This document shows positions 8,547-17,347 of a stretch of DNA of 64,000 nucleotides, piece after piece. Made by a program: the position numbers and the translations under genes. The DNA is from Nostoc sp. KVJ3 (GTDB lineage Bacteria > Cyanobacteriota > Cyanobacteriia > Cyanobacteriales > Nostocaceae): assembly GCF_026127265.1 (NCBI RefSeq), contig NZ_WWFG01000002.1, positions 2,356,001 through 2,420,000 of the forward strand, given 5' to 3'. The stretch's first letter is position 1. Each line of letters opens with the position of its first letter. The notes beneath the pieces were generated by a model that saw nothing but the letters and a program-made list of their open reading frames with translations, searched no databases and was not told the origin of the DNA.

Positions 8547-10337
8547 ATGCAGCACTCTCTTTTGGGCGGCATCCGGACAAAGTTGATTGCTTGTTTTCTT
8601 ATTGTTGCTTTGATTCCATTGCTGTTATTGGCATTTATCAACAAACAGACAACTGAAAAAGCACTAACTGACAACGCTAGACAAGCCCTATCTGCGGCGG
8701 CTAACGAAACCAGTAACAGAATAGATGCTTTTATTGATGCAAATCTCAATGCCGTGCGTGTAGAGGCACTTTTACCAGGTTTGGCATCCTACCTCAGCCT
8801 AACTCCAAAACAGCGAGATGACAGCCCCGAAATGCAATTGGCCACGGAAACATTAATCCGTCTCAGTCGCAAAGATATGCTGAATATTATCTCTTATGCT
8901 TTGCTCGACTTAAAGGGGAAAAATGTATTAGATACACGTACACTGAACATCAGCAAAGATGAATCAGTTCAAGATTATTTTAACAAACCACTGCAAACTG
9001 AGTTATCCTTTGTTTCTAGCATGAAGCGATCGCTAATAATTCCTGACCTTGTTACCCTGTTTTTTAGCAGTCCGGTTCGCAATGCTAAGGGAGATATATT
9101 AGGTGTATTGCGTGTTTCATACAATGCTACTGTTGTCCAGCAGTTAGTAACTCGACAAACTGAACGGGCTGGAGAAAAGTCATTTGCTATTCTTTTAGAT
9201 GAAAATAATATTTATCTGGCACATAGTACTGCACCAAAACTACTTTTTAAATCAATTGTACCCCTGCCTTTAGATGTTGTAAATAAACTACAACGAGAAG
9301 GGCGTTTGCGTAATTATCCTGTTAAAGAATTGGCAACTAATGAGTCAAAACTTAAGCAAGCCTTGGATAATAAAAACCCGTATTTAATTGCATCTTTAAA
9401 AGGAACTGGTAATCAGGTTAATCTGATTGCGATCGCTCGTTTAAAATATCAACCTTGGTCAGTGTTGTTCGCGCAGCCCGTTGCTGTTGCCCTCGCACCT
9501 GTAGAAAAGCAAATTCGTGACGCAATGTTTCTATTTGCATTTATTGCTTCAGTAGTGACAATCATCGCTTTTGCTATTGGACAACTGCTAACAAAACCAA
9601 TAATCTACCTTACCAATATAGTTTTCCTGTTTACCGCAGGTAACTTAGATATCCGCGCCAAAATCAGCTCAAAAGACGAAATAGGTCAATTGGCAAAATC
9701 GTTTAATAACATGGCACTTCAGTTACAAACATCTTTTGAAACTTTGGAACACAGGGTACAGGAGAGAACAGCAGAGTTAGTAATTGCTAAAGAAAAAGCA
9801 GAAGATGCAAATCAGAAACTAGAACAACTGGTAAATCTAGATGGTTTGACTCAGGTGGCTAACCGTCGCTGCTTCGATATCCGACTGCAAGCAGAATGGA
9901 AACGCCTCACACGAGAACAACAACCCCTATCACTGGTTTTATTGGATGTTGATAAATTCAAGGCTTACAACGACTACTATGGCCATCTGGGAGGCGATGA
10001 TTGTCTAATCAGAATAGCGCAAACAATGCAACAGACAGTTCATCGTCCGGCTGATTTAGTAGCGCGTTATGGAGGAGAAGAATTTTCGGTACTCCTCCCC
10101 AATACTGACTTAGCGGGAGCGATCACAGTAGCACAAAGTATTCAACAAGCAATTCACAATCAAGCTATTCCTCATGCACAGTCTGATATCAAGGATATCA
10201 TCACTGTTAGTTTGGGTATTAGTTCTGTTATACCCACTTGTGACATCAAGCCACATACACTTATCCTTTCCGCCGATCAAGCCCTGTACAATGCCAAACT
10301 TAATGGGCGCGATCGCTATTGTACTCATACAGCGTAG
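8547..10337 (+). CDS. Membrane diguanylate cyclase (Cache-HAMP-GGDEF)
   Basis: The 596-residue protein has a first membrane helix (about 13-31), an extracytoplasmic Cache-type sensor (about 35-320), a second helix (about 325-347), a HAMP region (348-400), a coiled-coil linker and a GGDEF domain (430-592). The active-site motif is GGEEF (509-513), so it should make cyclic di-GMP from GTP. The inhibitory I-site RxxD (Arg500-Asp503) lies exactly five residues before it, so product inhibition is expected. It is co-transcribed with the substrate-binding lipoprotein just upstream. The ATG overlaps no other gene. Catalytic competence is read directly from the motif; the signal sensed is unknown. Confidence 0.92.
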   Translation: MQHSLLGGIRTKLIACFLIVALIPLLLLAFINKQTTEKALTDNARQALSAAANETSNRIDAFIDANLNAVRVEALLPGLASYLSLTPKQRDDSPEMQLATETLIRLSRKDMLNIISYALLDLKGKNVLDTRTLNISKDESVQDYFNKPLQTELSFVSSMKRSLIIPDLVTLFFSSPVRNAKGDILGVLRVSYNATVVQQLVTRQTERAGEKSFAILLDENNIYLAHSTAPKLLFKSIVPLPLDVVNKLQREGRLRNYPVKELATNESKLKQALDNKNPYLIASLKGTGNQVNLIAIARLKYQPWSVLFAQPVAVALAPVEKQIRDAMFLFAFIASVVTIIAFAIGQLLTKPIIYLTNIVFLFTAGNLDIRAKISSKDEIGQLAKSFNNMALQLQTSFETLEHRVQERTAELVIAKEKAEDANQKLEQLVNLDGLTQVANRRCFDIRLQAEWKRLTREQQPLSLVLLDVDKFKAYNDYYGHLGGDDCLIRIAQTMQQTVHRPADLVARYGGEEFSVLLPNTDLAGAITVAQSIQQAIHNQAIPHAQSDIKDIITVSLGISSVIPTCDIKPHTLILSADQALYNAKLNGRDRYCTHTA

Positions 10338-10404
10338 GCCGATTTACCATCAAATAATTGATTAATCAAAACCTGAAACAACGTACCCCCAAGTGCGTAT
10401 AGTT

Positions 10405-11586
10405 TTAAGAATTTTTCTCGCTAAAGGGCAACTCTGCATTAATGGCCTCAATCTCCTGCTGTTCGAGTTGATTCACTTCTTTAATATAGGGACGGATAAT
10501 TTGTCCTAAACGATTATTGTAAAAGCGGTGCAGACTGTGATTAGCCATAGCCGGGAAACCGCGCCGTTTTTTGTGTCGTCCACCCGCGCCAGGGTCAAAA
10601 ATTTGGATATTGTTAGCGATCGCCCACTCAATGGGAGCATAATAGCAAGCATCAAAATGTAAGCAATCTATTTCTTGGAAACTTCCCCAATAGCGTCCAT
10701 AGAGTTTGTCACCTTTAAACAAACAAAAGGACATTCCTAAAGGATGAGAATTATCTTCGTCGCTATATGCGGCAAAAAACAAGACTCGATGGCGATAATC
10801 GGCTTGTAGCTGCTCAAAAAAACGTTGTGTGAGATACTTGCTACCCCACCAGCCAAATTTATCACAGGTGTCAGCATAGAACTGATGCATCAAGGGAAAT
10901 AAAGACTGAGGAATTTCATCACCAGTCAGTGGTTGCAATCGCAAACCTGCTTTTTCTACAGTTTTCCGTTCCCGCTTGATATTGCGGCGCTGATTGGCGT
11001 TAAACACCTTTAAGTAGTCATCAAAAGTTTTAAAGCCAGCATTTTCCCAGACATAGCTGTGGTGCAGCCAAGTCGTAAAGCCATGCCGTTCCAGAGTATG
11101 CCGCCATTGGGGATCTACGTAGAGAAAATGACACCCAGAAATCCGATTTTTGGAGCAAAAAGTGTCAATTTCATGCACCATCATCGCCGTGATTTCATCC
11201 TCATCTTCTCCTGGGGCGATTAAAAACCGATACCCCTCAGCAGGAGTAAATGGTGTCATGCCCAGCAATTTGGGGTAATATTGGACTCCGATGCGATCGG
11301 CTAACTCTGCCCATTGGTGATCGAAAACAAATTCACCAGAACTATGTCCTTTGAGATAAAGTGGCGCAGCCGCAATCAGCGTTCTATCTCGCCACAATGT
11401 CAAGTGATTTGGCAACCAACCAGTTTTAGCTGTAGCACTCTGGGAGGTTTCGATATTGTTCAGCCACTCCCATTCTAAAAACGGCGTTTTGAGTGGCATT
11501 GCCAAAGCATTCCAGGCATTTTGGGGTACTTCAGCAATTTTGTTTGTCCAAAGGACAGAATAGCGAGGTTTAAGTTGTTCCACCAT
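10405..11586 (-). CDS. FemAB-like / GNAT acyltransferase (DUF482, peptidogalycan family)
   Basis: The 393-residue product (MVEQLKPRYSVLWTNKIAEV...) belongs to the FemAB-like DUF482 family: FLEWEWLNNIE, RDRTLIAAAPLYLKGHS, GEFVFDHQWAELA, FNANQRRNIKRER and a C-terminal LYGRYWGSFQEIDCLHFDAC block. Such proteins transfer acyl or aminoacyl groups, often suspected to act on the cell envelope; no substrate is established. The frame is open upstream to 11751, but those 55 codons read through a GGGGGCA tandem tract, so the ATG at 11586 just after the tract is chosen. It lies 115 bases downstream of the RibD-like gene on the same strand. Confidence 0.85.
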   Translation of the reverse strand: MVEQLKPRYSVLWTNKIAEVPQNAWNALAMPLKTPFLEWEWLNNIETSQSATAKTGWLPNHLTLWRDRTLIAAAPLYLKGHSSGEFVFDHQWAELADRIGVQYYPKLLGMTPFTPAEGYRFLIAPGEDEDEITAMMVHEIDTFCSKNRISGCHFLYVDPQWRHTLERHGFTTWLHHSYVWENAGFKTFDDYLKVFNANQRRNIKRERKTVEKAGLRLQPLTGDEIPQSLFPLMHQFYADTCDKFGWWGSKYLTQRFFEQLQADYRHRVLFFAAYSDEDNSHPLGMSFCLFKGDKLYGRYWGSFQEIDCLHFDACYYAPIEWAIANNIQIFDPGAGGRHKKRRGFPAMANHSLHRFYNNRLGQIIRPYIKEVNQLEQQEIEAINAELPFSEKNS

Positions 11587-11598
11587 GTTAGGGGAGTA

Positions 11599-11651
11599 GG
11601 GGGCAGGGGGCAGGGGGCAGGGGGCAGGGGGCAGGGGGCAGGGGGCAGGGG
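11599..11651. repeat. Seven-copy GGGGGCA heptamer tract
   Basis: Seven tandem copies of GGGGGCA end 13 bases upstream of the start codon of the acyltransferase gene (minus strand). It is one of several purine-rich microsatellites in the window (compare 20601-20690 and 22149-22216). Its position could influence translation or transcript folding, but that is only a possibility. Confidence 0.85.
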
Positions 11652-11701
11652 AAAAACCAATTCCCAATGCCCGATGCCCAATGCTCAATAAATAGCCTAA
11701 T

Positions 11702-12442
11702 CTAATCTGCTGGTCGTTGTAGGTGATAGTGCAAAAACACTTCCTGATCAACTGTATAGACTTCTATAAGTTGCAACTTGGGAGCTAAATCGGCTAAAAA
11801 TCCCTTCCCTTCGACGGGTGTGGGTGCGGTATTACCACCTAAAATTAACGGACAGACAGTTAGCCATAATTCATCAATTAAATCTAACTCCAGCATGGAA
11901 GCGACTAATTCACCTCCACCTAAGACTACCAACCGTGTTATATCTATAGTGGCTAGATGTTTCAAAGCTGCGGGAAAGTCAATTTCTCGTATTGATGTTT
12001 CAAAAACCAGAATCTGCTCAAATTCTGGAGCATATTCCCTTGCTCCGGTTCCCAGAGTTGAGGAAAGTGTCTGCAAGCGTTCTTTCCATAAACATTCTCC
12101 CGTTACTGTCGTGAGTAGCCAGCGTCTAACTGGTTGCTTAAAAAAGTTAATTTCCGGATTGAGGTTTGCAGAGTGTGTAGTCACTATATGAACTGGCTGC
12201 GGGGGCTTTCCTCCTTGCGCCCGAAGTTCTACTAAAGTTGGATCTGATACAGTAAGTGTTGTTCCATAGGCTCTCAGAGTAGAAGCACCGAATAAAACCG
12301 CATCAGAGGCAGCGATTTGTTTTTCTAGGTGTGCTTTATCAACCCTTGAGCCAAACCGAGCAGGCGATCGCTTAAAATCTGCTATCTTGCCATCTACACT
12401 CATTGCTAAAACAACTGTAGTATGAGGACGATGTTGCAACAT
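11702..12442 (-). CDS. RibD C-terminal domain reductase
   Basis: The 246-residue protein has the RibD C-terminal/dihydrofolate-reductase-like fold: VVLAMSVDGKIADFKRSPARFGS at the N-terminus, DAVLFGASTLRAYG near 48, VVLGGGELVASMLELDLIDEL near 173, and TVCPLILGG near 195. The family reduces 5-amino-6-ribosylaminouracil phosphate in riboflavin synthesis with NADPH. The deaminase half of bifunctional RibD is absent, so it is either a stand-alone reductase or a paralogue with another pteridine-like substrate. The ATG at 12442 fits the usual family start. It precedes the acyltransferase gene, with a repeat tract between. Confidence 0.87.
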   Translation of the reverse strand: MLQHRPHTTVVLAMSVDGKIADFKRSPARFGSRVDKAHLEKQIAASDAVLFGASTLRAYGTTLTVSDPTLVELRAQGGKPPQPVHIVTTHSANLNPEINFFKQPVRRWLLTTVTGECLWKERLQTLSSTLGTGAREYAPEFEQILVFETSIREIDFPAALKHLATIDITRLVVLGGGELVASMLELDLIDELWLTVCPLILGGNTAPTPVEGKGFLADLAPKLQLIEVYTVDQEVFLHYHLQRPAD

Positions 12443-12737
12443 TAAATTGATTTGATAGTTTTAATATTTTCTTTGTTCGTGTGTAGATTATCAGAAAAAA
12501 TCCATGCCTACAAGTTACTTTTTTTCAATTTTATCACTGTATTTATATGCAACACAAACCACTTTCACATCTGGCATATATGAGTTTTGGTATACCACGT
12601 TTCTTTTTGAATGATAGCAATTTGTTATTTTTAAACATTGAAAATAAAATTCTGATAATTTAATAAAATGTCTCATCTAGTCACTCTAATTACATATCTT
12701 TGCTGTTGTGGTTTGCAGATGCAAAGTGAGACACTCG

Positions 12738-14867
12738 ATGACTAATTTCCGCCAATCTTCCTTTCGTCGAATTTTAGTAACGAGAATATTGCTGCTGTTC
12801 GTTCCAGTTTTACTTGTAGGTGAGCTTGTAGCCTTAAATAAGGCGCGTTCTAGCATATTGGGAACCGCGCGTCAAAATTTAACTGAAAGCGCCATCAGTA
12901 AAGGGGAGAGAATTGGCGATGCGATCGCAATCTTAAAAGCTAATTTGCTGACTGTAAGCAAAACGACAGTGATTCCGGCGAGTTCTCCCATAAAAGAGCA
13001 AGAAATTCTCACACAGTTAAAGCAACAACTTCCAGCTAATATTGAGTGTATCCAATTAAAAAATCTCCTCAACCAGAAAGTAATTGCTAGTGGCTGTGGC
13101 GATGAACCAATTGGAGAGTTAATATTTCCTTTGCCTAGTGACGGAATTGATGTTAAACCAATCTTCCCGCCAAAAGCAGGAATAACTGGAAAAAGAAACG
13201 CACAAAATCAACTACAAGTAGTGTTATCTGCGCCAGTTTCCGATAGCAAGAACAATTCAAATTATAGCTTAAGTATTCAGTCTTCATTGTATCAACAAAC
13301 CAAAAATCCGCCGGGATCGCTAACAGGCGCTATGGTAGTGATTGCTGAAGACGGCACAATTTTGGCGCACCCATTCACAGACTGGGTGGGAACTAATATC
13401 AATCAGCACCCAAATGCTTCCCAACTCAAGAGCATAATTAAAAATGCCATTGGGGGACGAAACGATTCAATCAATTTGTCTTTTACAGAGGGGAAAGAAT
13501 TAGTAGCTGGCTATACGGCTATTGCAAATCCACTCACCCAACAGCAGCAGCAAAAATGGATCGTTTTAGCTATCACCAGTGTTGATAATGCGCTTTTTGG
13601 TTTACAGGAAATCAAACTAATTCTCATCGTTTTGACAGTTGGTTTGATTGGCGCAAGTTTATTAGCATCTCTATATTTAGCTCCTTACTTAGCACGTCCT
13701 GTAGAAGAATTGCGAGATTACGCTCTAAATATTCACTCTCACCATGCAGCACAACCGGTTCCGCACAATTTCCAAATCCGGGAATTCAATCAACTAGCCC
13801 AAGCATTAGACCAAATGGTAGAACGGCTCAAAGCTGGTGCAGAAGAACTAGAAATAGCTTGGAAGGAATCAAAAAGCGCGAATCAAATCAAAAGCCAGTT
13901 TTTAGCGACGACTTCCCATGAATTGAGAAACCCATTAAATATTATTATTAACTGCATTCGCCTCGTTGAAGATGGCTTATGTGATAGCCGGGAAGAAGAA
14001 ATGGACTTCCTCAAACGTGCCGATGAAACAACGATTCACTTGCTAGGTATTATTAACGATTTACTCGATATTTCTAAAATCGAAGCAGGGAAGCTTTCAG
14101 TTGTCAATACACCTGTTGACCTCCGACAAATATTGTTAGAGGTGATTAATTTACAATCAGTTAATGTTCAACAAAAAGGCTTGCAATTGAAATGTGAGTT
14201 AGATTCCGAACCGATACCAATTAATGCAGATGCGGCAAAACTGAAGCAGGTGTTAATTAATGTTATCGGCAACGCTACGAAGTTTACTGATGTAGGAAGC
14301 ATTACTATTGCCACAGAAATTAAATCTAGTAATGGTATATCTCAAGTAGTAGTAATAGTTAAAGATACAGGTATAGGCATCGATCCAACTCAACAGCATA
14401 AACTATTTCGCCCCTTCGTAATGGTGAATGGTACAACCACGCGCCAATTTGAGGGTACTGGACTAGGATTAGCAATCTCACGAAACTTAATCGAACTCAT
14501 GGGAGGGAGTATTACGCTTGAGAGTACAGGACTTCATCAAGGTACGACACTGAAAATTACTTTACCCTTAATTGATATCTCGCTATTAAATGTTCCCAAA
14601 AAAAATGAAAATATCGGGGATCTAGGATTTTCTTCTGGGAATGAGGGGGCAAAAGCAAGTCACTATCCTAGCCTACAAGAGTCTGGGGAAAGTTCTACTT
14701 TAGAGATCAAGAAATCTGTAAAAATAGATGTAGATAAAGATAAGTTGATGAAGTTTCAGGTGTTACTTGCAAAGGATACTTACGAGATTAGTATTTCACC
14801 GCAGCAAACTATTGTGGTAAGTCTTCCAAAAGCAGAAGTTTACGCAAATGGGACTTCTGAAAGGTAA
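12738..14867 (+). CDS. Membrane sensor histidine kinase with extracytoplasmic sensor
   Basis: The 709-residue protein has a helix near residues 13-33, an extracytoplasmic Cache-like sensor (to about 285), a second helix (about 292-317), a HAMP region and a kinase core: H-box SHELRNPLN (His394), N-box with NVIGNATKF, G1 DTGIGI and G2 GTGLGLAI. The C-terminal 80 residues after the ATPase domain are low complexity. No receiver domain is fused and no response regulator is adjacent, so it is an orphan kinase. The ATG at 12738 is chosen over an in-frame GTG at 12708. All catalytic motifs are intact; the signal and partner are unknown. Confidence 0.92.
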   Translation: MTNFRQSSFRRILVTRILLLFVPVLLVGELVALNKARSSILGTARQNLTESAISKGERIGDAIAILKANLLTVSKTTVIPASSPIKEQEILTQLKQQLPANIECIQLKNLLNQKVIASGCGDEPIGELIFPLPSDGIDVKPIFPPKAGITGKRNAQNQLQVVLSAPVSDSKNNSNYSLSIQSSLYQQTKNPPGSLTGAMVVIAEDGTILAHPFTDWVGTNINQHPNASQLKSIIKNAIGGRNDSINLSFTEGKELVAGYTAIANPLTQQQQQKWIVLAITSVDNALFGLQEIKLILIVLTVGLIGASLLASLYLAPYLARPVEELRDYALNIHSHHAAQPVPHNFQIREFNQLAQALDQMVERLKAGAEELEIAWKESKSANQIKSQFLATTSHELRNPLNIIINCIRLVEDGLCDSREEEMDFLKRADETTIHLLGIINDLLDISKIEAGKLSVVNTPVDLRQILLEVINLQSVNVQQKGLQLKCELDSEPIPINADAAKLKQVLINVIGNATKFTDVGSITIATEIKSSNGISQVVVIVKDTGIGIDPTQQHKLFRPFVMVNGTTTRQFEGTGLGLAISRNLIELMGGSITLESTGLHQGTTLKITLPLIDISLLNVPKKNENIGDLGFSSGNEGAKASHYPSLQESGESSTLEIKKSVKIDVDKDKLMKFQVLLAKDTYEISISPQQTIVVSLPKAEVYANGTSER

Positions 14868-14981
14868 TACCATTTTGGATTTTAGATTTTGGATTGAGAA
14901 TTCTTTTTCTTAAAGGATTCTACAGGAATCCGATTTGATTTTTGGAAAAATATAAGTAAGTGCGTATGCAAAAATATTTAT

Positions 14982-15065
14982 GTCATTGCGAGCGGAATGA
15001 AATGTAGCGAAGCAATCTCAAGGTTTTGGGATTGCTTCATTCCGCTTTGCTCCATTCGCAATGAC
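14982..15065. repeat. REP-like palindrome, diverged copy
   Basis: GTCATTGCGAGCGGAATGAA on the left pairs imperfectly with TTCATTCCGC...TCGCAATGAC on the right. It belongs to the same family as the perfect palindrome at 1058-1120, with small insertions in both arms. Confidence 0.7.
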
Positions 15066-15136
15066 AAATGTATATTTAATTTTGCATTACTACTTATCTG
15101 TAGGGTGTGTTAGACGGAACGTTGGTAACAGAGTTT

Positions 15137-15292
15137 TAGGGATTTCCAACTCAAAAACGAACCGCAGAGGCAAGGCAGCGCGGTCTTGGGGGTTTCCCCC
15201 ATGAGCGACTGCCGCGCAGAGAACACAGAGAGAGGAGAAATAGAGAGGATTTTTGCGTTAGTTTTGGGATATTTTTTATTTGGAAGTCCTTT
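15137..15292. mobile_element. Composite MITE-like element with a nested palindrome
   Basis: The outer ends TAGGGATTTCCAA and TTGGAAGTCCTT are imperfect inverted repeats. Inside, a run AACGAACCGCAGAGGC ... AACACAGAGAGAGGA is interrupted by a small insert (about 15178-15215, GGTCTTGGGGGTTTCCCCCA). The same host sequence at 39520-39592 is interrupted at nearly the same point by a different small palindrome. Confidence 0.5.
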
Positions 15293-15346
15293 AGCCTTAA
15301 CCCAAGCATATTGTCCTATAGCCTCTAACTTCTTAACTCCTAATGG

Positions 15347-16597
15347 CTATGGTTTTGATGCTGATTTAGAAACGTTACTAAATAGCCAAGATAAAAGATT
15401 AGCAACTGTAGCAGCGCCAAAAGAGAACAAGGCAATAATCGCATCACGAGGTAAAACGCCATCTAACCAGCTACCCTGTATTGTGGAAACTGGAAAATCT
15501 GGATCTAGACCGATTTGAATCTCTTTAGTTTCCCCAGAAAAGCGAGCTTCTATACCCTTTTTAGGGACAATTTGCAGATGGCGTATTTCTTGAATTTTTA
15601 GAGGAATCTTAGGGTCTTCTCCCATGAGAAACTGATTTTGTTTAATGTCGCGTTCCTGTTCTGCCATGCGGATTTTGCCTTCCACAATAGTAGAAATATT
15701 TAAATCGTCTTTGGAATCTTCACCGGGTCTATCTACATCTATAAATTGAACATTTTTGGTTTTTATCTTTTCTCTAAACCATTGTTCTGATTCATATTTG
15801 GGAGTTTTGCCTAGAGTGATATAAATCTTGCTATTTTGCGTGAGTTCTAAGTTAAAAAGTTTATTATTTGGGGTAAAATTAAATTCTAATGAGCTTTGCT
15901 TGTCTGGCTGATTTGGTAATTTTAAATCTGGTAATTCGTAACCTTCGGCTATAACTTTGATTGGTTGTTCGCCTAAATATAGATTTAATGCATTAGGGTT
16001 GGTTTCTTGATTTAAGTTAGAGTTAGGTTGCAGAGAAAAAGCCAGTTGATTACGAAAAAAATCATAACTGAGTCCAGTTACCTTTGTATTTGGTTGTAGC
16101 CGGAGTTCATTGAGACTAATTTGATTAGTGTCTTGAGGATTAGCAGGAACAATAATCCATCTACTCTCACCATCTGTAAGCTTGATTTGTAAGGAATTTA
16201 ACTGATTAATTTCTGGCCAAGTTTCACTTTGAAAATTACCTGTGAAAGTCAGCGTTTGTTTACCTTCATTTTCTAGTTCCTTGATGCCGCGAATATTTTG
16301 AAGGAACAGTTTTGATTCTTCTCCATTATAGATAAAACTCATTTCTTCAGAAATGATATTACCTTCAAAGGTATGAGTACTGGGTACTATAGCGGCAAAG
16401 GTGAGGATAGTAAAAAATAAAAGTAAGAGTAGCACCAAAAAGGAATTTTGATTATTTGCAATAGTTCGTAGTAAGCGCTTTAGCGCTGAAGTGCTGACTA
16501 CCAAAAAAGCAATTAGATATGTTTTCAGAAAATTCAACCATTGGCGAATCTTGATGAAATTGGGAAATTTTTGTTTGGCTTTTTGCCGTGATGCCAT
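15347..16597 (-). CDS. Membrane protein of unknown function, third gene of protease cassette
   Basis: The 416-residue product is not recognised. It has a basic N-terminus, hydrophobic segments near residues 25-43 and 52-72, a large hydrophilic and probably beta-rich middle (about 75-380) and a further helix near 388-408 before a Ser/Lys tail. This places the middle domain outside the cytoplasmic membrane if the helices insert conventionally. It starts three bases after the stop of the secreted-protein gene upstream, so the two are surely co-transcribed and the protein is likely a membrane partner of the TPR-protease or of the secreted protein. No catalytic motif is seen. Gene call is firm, function unknown. 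Confidence 0.8.
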   Translation of the reverse strand: MASRQKAKQKFPNFIKIRQWLNFLKTYLIAFLVVSTSALKRLLRTIANNQNSFLVLLLLLFFTILTFAAIVPSTHTFEGNIISEEMSFIYNGEESKLFLQNIRGIKELENEGKQTLTFTGNFQSETWPEINQLNSLQIKLTDGESRWIIVPANPQDTNQISLNELRLQPNTKVTGLSYDFFRNQLAFSLQPNSNLNQETNPNALNLYLGEQPIKVIAEGYELPDLKLPNQPDKQSSLEFNFTPNNKLFNLELTQNSKIYITLGKTPKYESEQWFREKIKTKNVQFIDVDRPGEDSKDDLNISTIVEGKIRMAEQERDIKQNQFLMGEDPKIPLKIQEIRHLQIVPKKGIEARFSGETKEIQIGLDPDFPVSTIQGSWLDGVLPRDAIIALFSFGAATVANLLSWLFSNVSKSASKP

Positions 16598-16600
16598 GAT

Positions 16601-17329
16601 TTATTTTAACCAATTTGGGTTATGTTCAAATACAATTCGCCTTTCGATGCGATCGCTAGGTTCATTTCTGCGGTCAATAAAAGCAACGAAATGCAGTTCA
16701 TAGCGCCCTGCTGCGGCGTTGCGCCCATCCCAGGTAAAAATAGTTTCACCACTTCTGGAGTTAGGACGGGAAGTGCTATAAATTGCTTGTTCACCTTGGG
16801 GGAGGATTTCAAAATTGGTAAATCTTACTCTGTCTTGGGAATAAAAAACGAATTCATACTTGCCAGAAGTTTGCCCCAGGATGACTGGAACGTACACAGG
16901 TTGAGAATTAAGGCTGTAGGATGCCACAGCGCGGAGTTTATTTGCTGGTATTTTTGCTTCCCTGAGAACGTAAGTATCCCAGCTAAAGCTGAAACCTGAA
17001 CTATTCTTAGACAATAACAAGTCATCTAATTGATAGTGATATTTATCATCTAACGATTGCACTCTTACTTGAGGGTTTTTCCCTCCATTTATTTGCGGAA
17101 TTTCTAGGGTGAGAGTTTTGCCGAAACTCGCAAGGTTGCGGGTAGCAATGGAAATTAGGCTCAAGCTATTGCCGCTTAATTGTTCTTCTTTGATACCTTC
17201 GCATCGATTGGGTGGTTTGCGGTGGATATAATCGGTAGATTGAGGGTTGCCTTCTGGACAAGAAGCCACAGCCGGAAGATGGCTGAAGCTAACGATTAAT
17301 AAACTGACAAGAATAGTTTTATAATTCAT
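16601..17329 (-). CDS. Secreted protein of unknown function, second gene of protease cassette
   Basis: The 242-residue product begins with a clear signal peptide (MNYKTILVSLLIVSFSHLPAV, cleavage near AVASC) followed by a mature domain without recognised motifs. It is rich in beta-type segments (TLTLEIPQING, GKYEFVFYSQDRVRFTNFEI, GRYELHFVAFIDRR) and ends with HNPNWLK. The WDGRNAAAGRYELHFVAF stretch resembles FlgD/FlnYd-type Ig repeats seen in exported proteins, a weak impression. The gene lies 18 bases after the protease gene and three bases before the membrane-protein gene. It is probably periplasmic or surface-exposed. Confidence 0.8.
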   Translation of the reverse strand: MNYKTILVSLLIVSFSHLPAVASCPEGNPQSTDYIHRKPPNRCEGIKEEQLSGNSLSLISIATRNLASFGKTLTLEIPQINGGKNPQVRVQSLDDKYHYQLDDLLLSKNSSGFSFSWDTYVLREAKIPANKLRAVASYSLNSQPVYVPVILGQTSGKYEFVFYSQDRVRFTNFEILPQGEQAIYSTSRPNSRSGETIFTWDGRNAAAGRYELHFVAFIDRRNEPSDRIERRIVFEHNPNWLK

Positions 17330-17347
17330 AGCTTGTAGAGACGCGAT

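Larger units (their letters stand above)
14868..15346. other. Convergent spacer made of dispersed repeats
   Basis: No gene is seen. It holds the REP-like palindrome at 14982-15065 and a composite element at 15137-15292. Because the flanking genes converge here, the hairpins may serve as transcript ends. Confidence 0.55.
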
